DNA of 64,000 bases from Vibrio sp. YMD68 (lineage in GTDB: Bacteria; Pseudomonadota; Gammaproteobacteria; Enterobacterales; Vibrionaceae): positions 1,984,001 to 2,048,000 of the forward strand of contig NZ_CP124614.1 of the NCBI RefSeq assembly GCF_029958905.1, given 5' to 3'. Under the pieces are notes generated by a model. It ran no database searches, was not told where the DNA came from, and saw nothing but the letters and a program-made list of their open reading frames with translations. Of this stretch, positions 1 through 7,568 are shown piece after piece (the stretch's first letter is position 1; each line of letters begins with the position of its first letter). The position numbers and the translations under genes are program-made.

Positions 1-936
1 AATTCGTATACTGTCATCGATATTCCCTTCAACCTGCGTTACACCTGCTGGTTTTGTGGTGAGCCCTCTTCTGATTGCCTAGATTTTCCTAGCAACGAGC
101 TATCTCGTCAATATGTGACGCACCCTTCGCTGGCAATACCCGCGTGCAGTGAATGTCATTCTATTCGCTATCCTAACCATTTAACCTCAATTTGGGCATT
201 ACGCGCTCATATCAAACAGGCGCTTATCTCTAAGTACACTAAGCACTTGGGAATTGGGGAAAACTGGACGGAACAAGAGCTGATTGATAGCGATTTCTCA
301 GGTGCGATATTAGGTGGTTTTGGCCGAAGTGCCTGGGAAATGTATAACATTGCCAAACAGCGAGTCTCTTTCCAAGGGTGGCCCGTCTGCGTCGACGAAC
401 TTCCTATCGATTGTGATGACGACACAAGCTATTTCGAGTTTAACGGCACTCACTACTCCTCTCTCAGTGCATGCATCGACTACTTCGTTGAAGCCACAGG
501 AATCGACAAAGATTTGATCACTGAACTGGTTCACATTCTGACGCCTGAACGGTTTGATTATGCGCTCCAAATAGCCAAGTTAAATAGACGCCCTTCCCAC
601 TCTCAACGGACCCAGATCATTGATGACATTCACCAGCAGGAAACAGAAAAACACGAAGCGTTAACGTTAGAACATCAAGAGCAAGACTCAATAACAGACG
701 TTTCTGTGTCTGGCACCAGCGCACCAGCGTTTGCAGTAAGATGGGCCATAGAAAACGGTGTAGAGAACCTTTCTGACTTGTGTGAACAAGAAGACGCGTT
801 CTTTGATGAGTTTGAGCATTTAGGCGGGGTCACGGCGTTTGCATCGTACAATGGGTTGCAGTTATACCTCAAAGCCCGTGAAGAGCCTGACTGGATCGCC
901 CGCAATGACCCAAATAAACACCACTGGGGTAAGTAA
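1..936 (+). CDS. Cys-pair protein of unknown function, 5' end outside window
   Basis: The reading frame is open from base 1 with no stop, so the true start lies upstream; the first ATG/GTG-type codon inside the window (115) is probably internal. The visible part is about 311 residues. It begins with a CWFCGE motif (about residues 16-21) and then a CSECH motif about 32 residues later, a pair of CxxC knuckles that could hold one zinc, as in HNH-type or zinc-ribbon proteins. No HNH catalytic residues can be assigned. The middle and C-terminal parts are acidic and rich in Glu/Asp with no membrane segment, so a soluble cytoplasmic protein is likely. I do not recognise the family. It is followed by a 13-nt tandem repeat. 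Confidence 0.75.
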   Translation, partial: NSYTVIDIPFNLRYTCWFCGEPSSDCLDFPSNELSRQYVTHPSLAIPACSECHSIRYPNHLTSIWALRAHIKQALISKYTKHLGIGENWTEQELIDSDFSGAILGGFGRSAWEMYNIAKQRVSFQGWPVCVDELPIDCDDDTSYFEFNGTHYSSLSACIDYFVEATGIDKDLITELVHILTPERFDYALQIAKLNRRPSHSQRTQIIDDIHQQETEKHEALTLEHQEQDSITDVSVSGTSAPAFAVRWAIENGVENLSDLCEQEDAFFDEFEHLGGVTAFASYNGLQLYLKAREEPDWIARNDPNKHHWGK

Positions 937-948
937 GAGTTCTCACTA

Positions 949-1013
949 AAGCTTCTAAACCAAGCTGCTAAACCAAGCTTCTAAGCTAAGCTGCTAAACC
1001 AAGCTTCTTAAAC
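949..1013. repeat. 13-nt tandem repeat, five copies
   Basis: Five head-to-tail copies of aagct(t/g)ctaaacc start at 949, 962, 975, 988 and 1001. Position 6 alternates T, G, T, G, T, so the array can also be read as a 26-nt unit. It begins 12 bases after the stop codon of the preceding gene. No T-run or hairpin marks it as a normal terminator. Confidence 0.9.
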
Positions 1014-1219
1014 TTAAATGAGTCCCTAAAGAGCCCCTAAACAAAGCGATGCAGTCCGAGCATTTTTGATTCCCCCCACGACTCCCACACTGAAAAAGGT
1101 GAATAGCCCTATTTTATGTGGGTTTTTGTCTTACCTATGCTTGGTTATACTTCGCGTGATTTTAATACGCCTAGAAGGCACGCACTGGATTTACGTTCCA
1201 GCTCGCAGAAGGAAAAACC

Positions 1220-2209
1220 ATGTCTCAATATGTTGTATGCGCACTCTATAAGTTTGTCACGCTAAACGATTACCAAGAAATTCGCCAACCGCTCACCGAA
1301 CTCCTTGAAGCCAATAAAATTAGAGGTACCTTGTTACTAGCAAGTGAAGGAATTAATGGCACAGTTGCTGGTAAACGTGAATCCATCAATGCATTACTTG
1401 AATGGTTCAAGCAAGATACTCGCCTAGCCGATGTTGTTTACAAAGAATCGTTTAATGAAGAACAGCCTTTCAACCGCACAAAAGTAAAGCTGAAAAAAGA
1501 AATCGTCACCATGGGCGTAGAAGGCATCGACCCTCTTAATGTGGTCGGTACGTATGTGAAACCAAGCGATTGGAATGCACTCATTTCCGATCCAGACGTG
1601 TTACTAGTGGATACGCGTAACGACTACGAAGTGGACATTGGTACATTCAAAAATGCCGTCAATCCAAACACTGAAACATTCCGTGAATTCCCACAATACG
1701 TTGCCGACAATTTAGACCCAGCCAAACACAAAAAAGTGGCCATGTTCTGTACTGGTGGCATCCGCTGTGAAAAATCAACCGCTTACATGAAAGAGCAAGG
1801 ATTTGAAGAGGTTTACCACCTGGAAGGCGGCATTCTCAAGTATTTGGAAGATGTACCAGAAGAAGAAAGCCTATGGGAAGGTGACTGCTACGTGTTCGAC
1901 GGGCGCGTTGCCGTCAATCATCAACTAGAAAAAAGTGGTTACGATGTTTGTAACGCTTGTCGCTTACCCATCACTAATGAAGACAAAGAATCGATGCATT
2001 TCGAAAAAGGCGTGAGCTGCCCTAAGTGTGTCGACAAACACAGTGATGAGCAAAAAGCACGCTTCCGTGAACGTGAAAAGCAAGTTCAATTATCTAACTT
2101 ACGTGGTGAAACCCATGTTGGTGGTGAAGCTGCTCATTTGATTGAACAACGCAAAAAAGCAAAGTTGGCGCTAAAAGAGCAACAGCGTTCAGGAAAGAAA
2201 ATACAATAG
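1220..2209 (+). CDS. trhO: tRNA uridine(34) 5-hydroxylase TrhO (YceA family)
   Basis: A 329-residue rhodanese-family protein that, in the characterised family, hydroxylates U34 of certain tRNAs, the first step to 5-carboxymethoxy/methoxyuridine, using oxygen rather than prephenate. The N-terminal ~95 residues match the family's acylphosphatase-like domain, followed by a rhodanese domain (about 115-215) with the catalytic Cys near residue 177 in the motif FCTGGIRC. Two further Cys pairs (VCNAC, SCPKC) lie near residues 250-275, and the tail is basic. The ATG at 1220 has an AGAAGGA ribosome site seven bases upstream. The length is close to that of the E. coli protein. It is monocistronic and ends before a strong bidirectional terminator. 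Confidence 0.93.
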   Translation: MSQYVVCALYKFVTLNDYQEIRQPLTELLEANKIRGTLLLASEGINGTVAGKRESINALLEWFKQDTRLADVVYKESFNEEQPFNRTKVKLKKEIVTMGVEGIDPLNVVGTYVKPSDWNALISDPDVLLVDTRNDYEVDIGTFKNAVNPNTETFREFPQYVADNLDPAKHKKVAMFCTGGIRCEKSTAYMKEQGFEEVYHLEGGILKYLEDVPEEESLWEGDCYVFDGRVAVNHQLEKSGYDVCNACRLPITNEDKESMHFEKGVSCPKCVDKHSDEQKARFREREKQVQLSNLRGETHVGGEAAHLIEQRKKAKLALKEQQRSGKKIQ

Positions 2210-2276
2210 AATAAAACGACAGGGTGTTGTGATTGTACAGTTTGTGATGACAAGGTTTACAATGGCAATATTTACC

Positions 2277-2313
2277 AAAAAAGTGGTCTAGATTTTATCT
2301 AGACCACTTTTTT
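2277..2313. terminator. Bidirectional rho-independent terminator
   Basis: A perfect 16-bp stem (2277-2292 with 2298-2313, loop tttta) has an A-run on one side and a T-run on the other. It lies between the convergent trhO and YitT-like genes and can stop transcription from both. Confidence 0.93.
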
Positions 2314-2337
2314 ATCTTAAAAACGTTACCTTAAAGA

Positions 2338-2949
2338 CTAAGGCGTACTGTTCACCACAGCCTGATAACGGCCAGGCTTATGATTCATCGCCAAAATCAA
2401 GTTCGTCGCAATAGCACCTACGATTGAAAGCAATATCAGCTCAACATTCACAATAAACAGCGACATCACCACAATCGAGCAATCAAGACCCATTTGAACC
2501 TTGCCCGCTCGAATGCCAAAGCGTTCTTGTAAGTAGAGCGCCAGGATATTGAAACCACCTAAGCTCATTTTATGTCGAAAGATGACAAGCATGCCCATTC
2601 CAATCAATCCACCGCCCAGCAGAGCCGCGTACAACGGCTGAATATGAGCGATCTGAATCACATGGTACAAATGATCAACAGCAAACGAAACAATACTCAC
2701 CGCAACAAAAGTATTAATAGAAAAACGCCAGCCCATTCGCGTCACCGACAAAATGTAAAACGGCAGATTGAGAACGAAAAAGACTTGGCCAAAAGAGTAA
2801 TCCGAGATCTTGGTGATAAAAATAGACAGCCCAGCCGTACCACCGGTCAATAGACCGACCTGATTAAAAAATATCACCCCGAGTGACACTAGCGCACTGC
2901 CCAGAATCAACGCTAAGAGATTCTCTCGAAGAGAATGTTCATTATCCAT
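2338..2949 (-). CDS. YitT/DUF161 family membrane protein
   Basis: A 203-residue polytopic inner-membrane protein. About five hydrophobic segments are visible, with the family motifs GLLTGGTAGLS near residues 32-42 and the loop MSLGGFNILALYL near 128-140. Long YitT proteins carry a cytoplasmic DUF2179 domain after the membrane part. That domain is absent, so this is the short form common in Vibrio and other gammaproteobacteria. Transport or another activity is not established for the family. The ATG at 2949 fits the start of the first hydrophobic helix. It is convergent with trhO and shares its terminator. Confidence 0.85.
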   Translation of the reverse strand: MDNEHSLRENLLALILGSALVSLGVIFFNQVGLLTGGTAGLSIFITKISDYSFGQVFFVLNLPFYILSVTRMGWRFSINTFVAVSIVSFAVDHLYHVIQIAHIQPLYAALLGGGLIGMGMLVIFRHKMSLGGFNILALYLQERFGIRAGKVQMGLDCSIVVMSLFIVNVELILLSIVGAIATNLILAMNHKPGRYQAVVNSTP

Positions 2950-3136
2950 GTTTGAATGTCCTTATTAATACCACTGAAATTACCCACTTCGCCAGTTCAG
3001 TCACGAGCTCTGGCTTTGAAGGACGCTAAGATCGCTTCAATTGCGCAAAATGTCGATAAGGATTTATAAATTCAATGTGAAGCGGGTGTTAAAAAATCTA
3101 TACAGCGTGCTTTTTACCAACAAAAATCGTCAATAA

Positions 3137-3156
3137 ATACCGGTAATGAACGGTAT
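3137..3156. promoter_or_regulatory. Operator-like inverted repeat upstream of BLUF gene
   Basis: ATACCG and CGGTAT form a perfect 6-8-6 inverted repeat about 80-98 bases before the BLUF start codon. The size and spacing suit a dimeric regulator. The regulator is unknown and the assignment is inference. Confidence 0.4.
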
Positions 3157-3234
3157 AAATCAGCAGGGCTTGCTCGCATTTCCCATACTATCGCTTATAT
3201 TTAATAGAGATATGTGTAAAACAGAGAATGCTCT

Positions 3235-3654
3235 ATGATTTTATGCCGATTAATTTACGTTAGTACCATTTCCGATCATTGCGACTCTGCGGATATGGAC
3301 AATATTCTCAATGCGTCGCGCAGAAACAATCAATCAAGCCATCTCACTGGGCTGCTTAGTTTCAACAAAAAGTACTTTCTGCAATGCTTAGAAGGATCCA
3401 GAGAGGAAGTAAACAAAACTTACCGTCGAATTCAAAAAGACAGTAGGCATAGCAATGTAACCATTATTTACTTCAAAGAAGTCAATTGTAGAGAATTTGG
3501 AGACTGGTCGATGGGCCATGTACCTCCTTCATATCTATCGGCGCTTCTCACACTGCAATTTTCGAGTACTGATGAGTTTAACCCTTATCAAATGTCAGGC
3601 GAAAGTGCTTACCTGCTTCTACTCGAGCTAAAACAGGATCTTCCCTCTGTTTGA
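3235..3654 (+). CDS. Stand-alone BLUF blue-light sensor protein
   Basis: A 139-residue protein made of one BLUF domain (about 3-95) plus a short helical tail, i.e. a 'short' BLUF like cyanobacterial PixD. BLUF domains bind FAD and shift a hydrogen-bond network under blue light. The key residues are all present at the PixD positions: Tyr8 (LIYVS), Asn31/Asn32, Gln50 (FLQCLEG), and Trp91 and Met93 in DWSMGH. A photoactive flavin site is therefore likely. There is no fused output domain, so it must act through a partner protein; BLUF partners in other bacteria include EAL phosphodiesterases, PixE-type regulators and MerR repressors. It stands alone on the plus strand, convergent with the hybrid kinase at 3737. 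The ATG at 3235 is the only start that preserves the first beta strand. Confidence 0.92.
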   Translation: MILCRLIYVSTISDHCDSADMDNILNASRRNNQSSHLTGLLSFNKKYFLQCLEGSREEVNKTYRRIQKDSRHSNVTIIYFKEVNCREFGDWSMGHVPPSYLSALLTLQFSSTDEFNPYQMSGESAYLLLLELKQDLPSV

Positions 3655-3736
3655 TTGATTGTGGGCACACTCAAACCTAGCTTCACTGACTCGGCTAACG
3701 GACTTGCACGGCTAGCCTATTCAGAGCATCGACTAT

Positions 3737-6220
3737 TCAGCTAACTTTAGACGAGCTGCTTGGTATGCGGTTGGGCTTCAACCAATGATGAAGAGCCTCA
3801 TCTAACTTCTCCAAGCTTATTGGTTTAGTCAAAACCTCTACGCAGCCTGCTGCCAGCATTTCTAGCCTGGTTTCTTCAAATACATCCGCAGTACAACCGA
3901 AAACCACAGGTTCTTTGTCCAGCTTCAGGTTTTTAATCACAGTGGTCGATTCAATGCCATCCATGACCGGCATGTGGTTGTCCATAAAGAGACAATCAAA
4001 GTGACCTGCCTTGGTTTTTTCAACCGCTATCTGACCATTTTCCGCGGTATCGTATTCAAACCCTCGTAACTCTAGCAACTTAGAGAGCAAGATGGTATTC
4101 ACTCTATTGTCTTCAACAATGAGTGCCGATAATCCACTGCCGGTGAACATAGGGGTCTCGACCATGTAGACATGCCCTTCGCTCTGCACAAGCGTAACCG
4201 GTAAGTCGACACTAAACCGACTGCCTATACCTAATTCACTGTCAACATGGATATGTCCCCCCATTTCGTGGGCAATTTCTTTACATATCGCTAGCCCAAG
4301 GCCTGTACCGCCAAAGTTTCGAGTGCTGTTACTGTCCGCTTGAACGAAAGCTTCAAACACGTCACCCAGTTTTTCTTTTGCAATACCAATACCCGTATCC
4401 GTTACTGCAATCGACAAGGTTTTATTGTTTACCCCATTATCGACAATCTTCAGCTCGAACTTGATGTCTCCTTTCAAAGTGAACTTATACGCGTTCCCGA
4501 GCAAGTTTTGCAATATCTGAACAAGGCGCTTTTCATCACTGCAAATCATAATCTCATCATTATGGCTAGGCGTCTGTTGAACGAAGTTCAATCCTTTCTC
4601 GCGACAAAGAGGTTCATACATATGGACAACTTTATCCACTGCACTCATCAACGAAAAGTTGTGGGACGATATATCGAGTTTTCCCGCTTCAATTTTAGAG
4701 TAATCAAGAATATCGTTGAGGACGGAGATCATGTGCGAGCCTGACTGTAAGAGAGTATCAACATGCCCTTGCTGAGTAACCGACAACTGGGTTGACTTTA
4801 ATAACTCGCCCATTCCTAACACACCATTCATTGGCGTTCGTAACTCGTGGCTCATGGCCGCTAAAAATTGCGACTTAGCGATATTCGCAGCTTCCGCTTC
4901 CAACACTTTTTGCCTGAGTGACGTTTCCAAATCAACCCGTTGTGTTACGTCTCTTTCAACCCCCATAAAACTTTCTAACTCTCCTGCTTTGTTGTAAAGA
5001 GGCGTTAAGGCAACTTCAACCCAGTACAGTTTTCCTTGCTTGGTGTAATTGATAACTTCGAAAAAAGCAGACTCGCGATTCTGGATCGCCTTTCGAATCT
5101 TCAGCGTCGTTTCACGATCAGTGTCTTCTCCCTGTAGCAACTCTCCTGGCCTTTTTCCGACTGCCTCTTCAAACGCATAACCTGTCATTTTCTCGAAAGC
5201 ATCATTCACCCAAGTGATCTTGGTCTCTGTGTCAGTGAAGATCACGGCATCTCGCATATGCTTCGCCACCCTCGCGAGGAGCGCCGATTCTTCTTCTTTA
5301 CGTTTCAATGCTTCTGAATAAACGATCAATTCTTGCTCTGAACGATACAACTGCTGATAAGGGGAAACCAGAACTCGGCGACCAAGAAAAAACAATGCGG
5401 AAAACGCCACTGTTGTAGCGACCAATAAACCGACAAACAAACTGTTAAACAGTGACTGCTGTGCATGACTAAAAAGTGAAGGAGACAAGGCAAAAGAGAC
5501 AGAGAGCGCTTTTTCTGGGATCTCAGAGGTTTGTGTTTCCCAGCCTGTGGGAGCGATCATTTTCCAACCTAAGCGATCTTGGGTAATGCCAACCCAATAG
5601 TTACCATCATCACTCAGCCCTAAACGCAGCCTATTTTCATCGACGGTTGAAATATAAACACCTAGCCCCTCAGCAAGCCCATTATAAAGAATAGGCGCAG
5701 AGAGCATTATATATCGAACACTATTTTTCTTGAAAAAAGAATAGGATACGGAAGTTAGTAAACTTTCATCCCTGACGCCAGATTTAATATAATTGGCGAC
5801 ATTTTCCGGTAATATCGATTCGCTATAGATTTCATTACCGATGAAATCATAGACACTAAAATAACTGCTTACCTCTGTGACTTTGAGTTTAGCGATTTGA
5901 TCTTCAAACGCTATTTTATCCGCCACACCTTGTAATGTTGAAGCTCGAACGAGCGGGTGCTCCACCATTTTTGTGAGGGTCTGTTGATGGGAATTTAGGA
6001 ACTCCTTGGTGTAATTCTCAATCGTAGAGAATCGCCCCGCGTTACTTTCTTCTACAATTAAGCGAGCCGTATCTTCTGCCTGCTTTTGGACAAAAAACAA
6101 ACTGACCATTGAAAAAACGCAAGCACCCAACAGGATAAAAACCGAAAAGAGGTGCATTCCATTTTTCTTGTCGAACTTAAATGTGCTTTTATCGACTTTA
6201 TTCTTTTTACGCTCAATCAT
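3737..6220 (-). CDS. LuxQ-like hybrid sensor histidine kinase (sensor-PAS-HisKA-HATPase-REC)
   Basis: An 827-residue inner-membrane hybrid kinase. Order: basic N-terminus, TM1 (about 24-45), periplasmic sensor region (about 46-258, Cache/LuxQ-periplasmic-like), TM2 (about 259-280), PAS with PAC segment (about 315-430), HisKA with phospho-acceptor His458 in SHELRTPMNG, HATPase with DTGIGI and GGTGLGLAI, and a C-terminal receiver with Asp747 in FMDNHMPVMDG. No Hpt domain follows, so a separate Hpt protein (LuxU-like or other) would be needed to pass the phosphate on. The PAS motif GKRPGELLQG resembles a LOV core but lacks the photoactive Cys. The gene lies 64 bases after the binding-protein gene in the same direction, the same order as luxP-luxQ. 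The ligand is unknown. Confidence 0.92.
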   Translation of the reverse strand: MIERKKNKVDKSTFKFDKKNGMHLFSVFILLGACVFSMVSLFFVQKQAEDTARLIVEESNAGRFSTIENYTKEFLNSHQQTLTKMVEHPLVRASTLQGVADKIAFEDQIAKLKVTEVSSYFSVYDFIGNEIYSESILPENVANYIKSGVRDESLLTSVSYSFFKKNSVRYIMLSAPILYNGLAEGLGVYISTVDENRLRLGLSDDGNYWVGITQDRLGWKMIAPTGWETQTSEIPEKALSVSFALSPSLFSHAQQSLFNSLFVGLLVATTVAFSALFFLGRRVLVSPYQQLYRSEQELIVYSEALKRKEEESALLARVAKHMRDAVIFTDTETKITWVNDAFEKMTGYAFEEAVGKRPGELLQGEDTDRETTLKIRKAIQNRESAFFEVINYTKQGKLYWVEVALTPLYNKAGELESFMGVERDVTQRVDLETSLRQKVLEAEAANIAKSQFLAAMSHELRTPMNGVLGMGELLKSTQLSVTQQGHVDTLLQSGSHMISVLNDILDYSKIEAGKLDISSHNFSLMSAVDKVVHMYEPLCREKGLNFVQQTPSHNDEIMICSDEKRLVQILQNLLGNAYKFTLKGDIKFELKIVDNGVNNKTLSIAVTDTGIGIAKEKLGDVFEAFVQADSNSTRNFGGTGLGLAICKEIAHEMGGHIHVDSELGIGSRFSVDLPVTLVQSEGHVYMVETPMFTGSGLSALIVEDNRVNTILLSKLLELRGFEYDTAENGQIAVEKTKAGHFDCLFMDNHMPVMDGIESTTVIKNLKLDKEPVVFGCTADVFEETRLEMLAAGCVEVLTKPISLEKLDEALHHWLKPNRIPSSSSKVS

Positions 6221-6269
6221 AGGCGTCTCGTTTTACTCCAACATTCCATTGTAAATATCATTAATCAGT

Positions 6270-6317
6270 TAATTATTTTCACCGCTAATTATTTTCACCG
6301 CTAATTAATTTCACCGC
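6270..6317. repeat. 16-nt tandem repeat, three copies, across a stop codon
   Basis: Three copies of taatta(t/a)tttcaccgc start at 6270, 6286 and 6302. The first two are identical and the third differs by one base. The stop codon of the minus-strand binding-protein gene (6285-6287) lies across the junction of copies one and two, so the last codons of the gene are part of the duplicated unit. Confidence 0.92.
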
Positions 6318-7508
6318 ATTGTTTTCATCATATTTAGCCATGCACAAATCATCAGCACCTAACGCTTCATGCGCATCGAGGTCTTGCGAGCTAAAGACTC
6401 TAAACGGTTGGTTGTATTTTTTAATCAAACCTTGGACGGGTACTGCCAATGATTCCAACGACTCCTTCAGTTTCCTTTGATTCAATTTTGCATCGTGGGT
6501 TAATACCGTATTGTCTGCCGCTTGAAGGAAAATCTTCGCCAAATCATAACTGTGCACGAAGCCTGCAGGCGCTGCGATATTGCGTGTGGCATAATCGTTG
6601 GGATACAAAGCCTGAGCCCGGTTGAAGACATCTTGCTGGAAGCGATTATTCTGTTGGCTATAAAAATTGAAACAAGACTGAACGAAATTAAGCTGTGCAT
6701 TTTCTCTTGTTTCTAAAGAGACTCTCTGTGCGAAATCTCCCCCGGTAATACCCCAATGGCTATAGACCGGCGTGTTCAATTCAAGGTCACTCACCCCTTG
6801 AACAATCAACCGACCTTCCCGAGCGTTACTGACTAATAATAGACAATCGGCATTCGTGTCGATGGATTCGCGAATTTTGATTCTTGCGTCAATATCAGAA
6901 ATCCCCCAATTAAACCAAGTGACTTGCACTTTGGCTTTCAGTTCTTTGGGCAGTGCTGATTTCATGGCTTCATAATTTGATTTTCCCCATGCCGTATTCT
7001 CTAACATAAGTTGAGGTTGCTGACATTGATTGGCTAACGCATGTTTCACCAAAATACTGCCGACCTTTGAGTCATCAACCGATAGGCGAAAAACAAAATT
7101 ATTGTCAGGGGATGGGTAGCGAGTAATGGGCGCACCAGCAGCCCAAGGTACTAACGTTAGCATCTGCGATTCATTGATAAACTGACGATATTTAATCAAT
7201 GGCGGTGAATGTATCCCTGAGATATACGCTAACCCATTAGGATCTTTGGAAAAGCGTTCCATATTTTTTAGACTACGAAGTGAGTTCCCACGATGGTCTA
7301 ACACGACGAACTCTACCGGAACACCACCAATTTGGTCGCCAACTTCCGAAAACGCGACACGAACCCCCTGTTCAATCGATCGCGCCGATTCAATATGTCC
7401 TGTTCTATCGGCATCTAAATAGACTCGAAATACGCTGGGTTCGGCAGCAAATAGAGCGGAACAATATACAGTGAGTAAAACCAGCAACCATTTAGTCATA
7501 ATAACCAT
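6285..7508 (-). CDS. Periplasmic binding protein, type 1 (branched-chain amino-acid-like)
   Basis: A 407-residue secreted protein. It has a signal peptide (KWLLVLLTVYCSALFAA, cleavage after AEP region) and then the two-lobed type-1 periplasmic binding fold of the LivJ/LuxP superfamily: an N-terminal beta strand FRVYLDADRTG, GVRVAFSEVGDQIGGVPVEF, VVLDHRGN, and a hinge/second lobe containing PVYSHWGITGGDF. Only free Cys in the mature protein are a few scattered residues. No ABC permease or ATPase gene lies nearby. Its downstream neighbour is a hybrid kinase, so it probably acts as a sensory ligand receptor rather than for uptake, by analogy with LuxP. An alternative ATG lies at 7499 (MTKWLL) and gives a more compact signal peptide. 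The 3' end carries the 16-nt repeat. Confidence 0.85.
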   Translation of the reverse strand: MVIMTKWLLVLLTVYCSALFAAEPSVFRVYLDADRTGHIESARSIEQGVRVAFSEVGDQIGGVPVEFVVLDHRGNSLRSLKNMERFSKDPNGLAYISGIHSPPLIKYRQFINESQMLTLVPWAAGAPITRYPSPDNNFVFRLSVDDSKVGSILVKHALANQCQQPQLMLENTAWGKSNYEAMKSALPKELKAKVQVTWFNWGISDIDARIKIRESIDTNADCLLLVSNAREGRLIVQGVSDLELNTPVYSHWGITGGDFAQRVSLETRENAQLNFVQSCFNFYSQQNNRFQQDVFNRAQALYPNDYATRNIAAPAGFVHSYDLAKIFLQAADNTVLTHDAKLNQRKLKESLESLAVPVQGLIKKYNQPFRVFSSQDLDAHEALGADDLCMAKYDENNAVKLISGENN

Positions 7509-7568
7509 TCCATCTCTTATTCATTACCTATCATCAAAGGGTAGAAGGTAAATCAAAATAGTCGAGCG

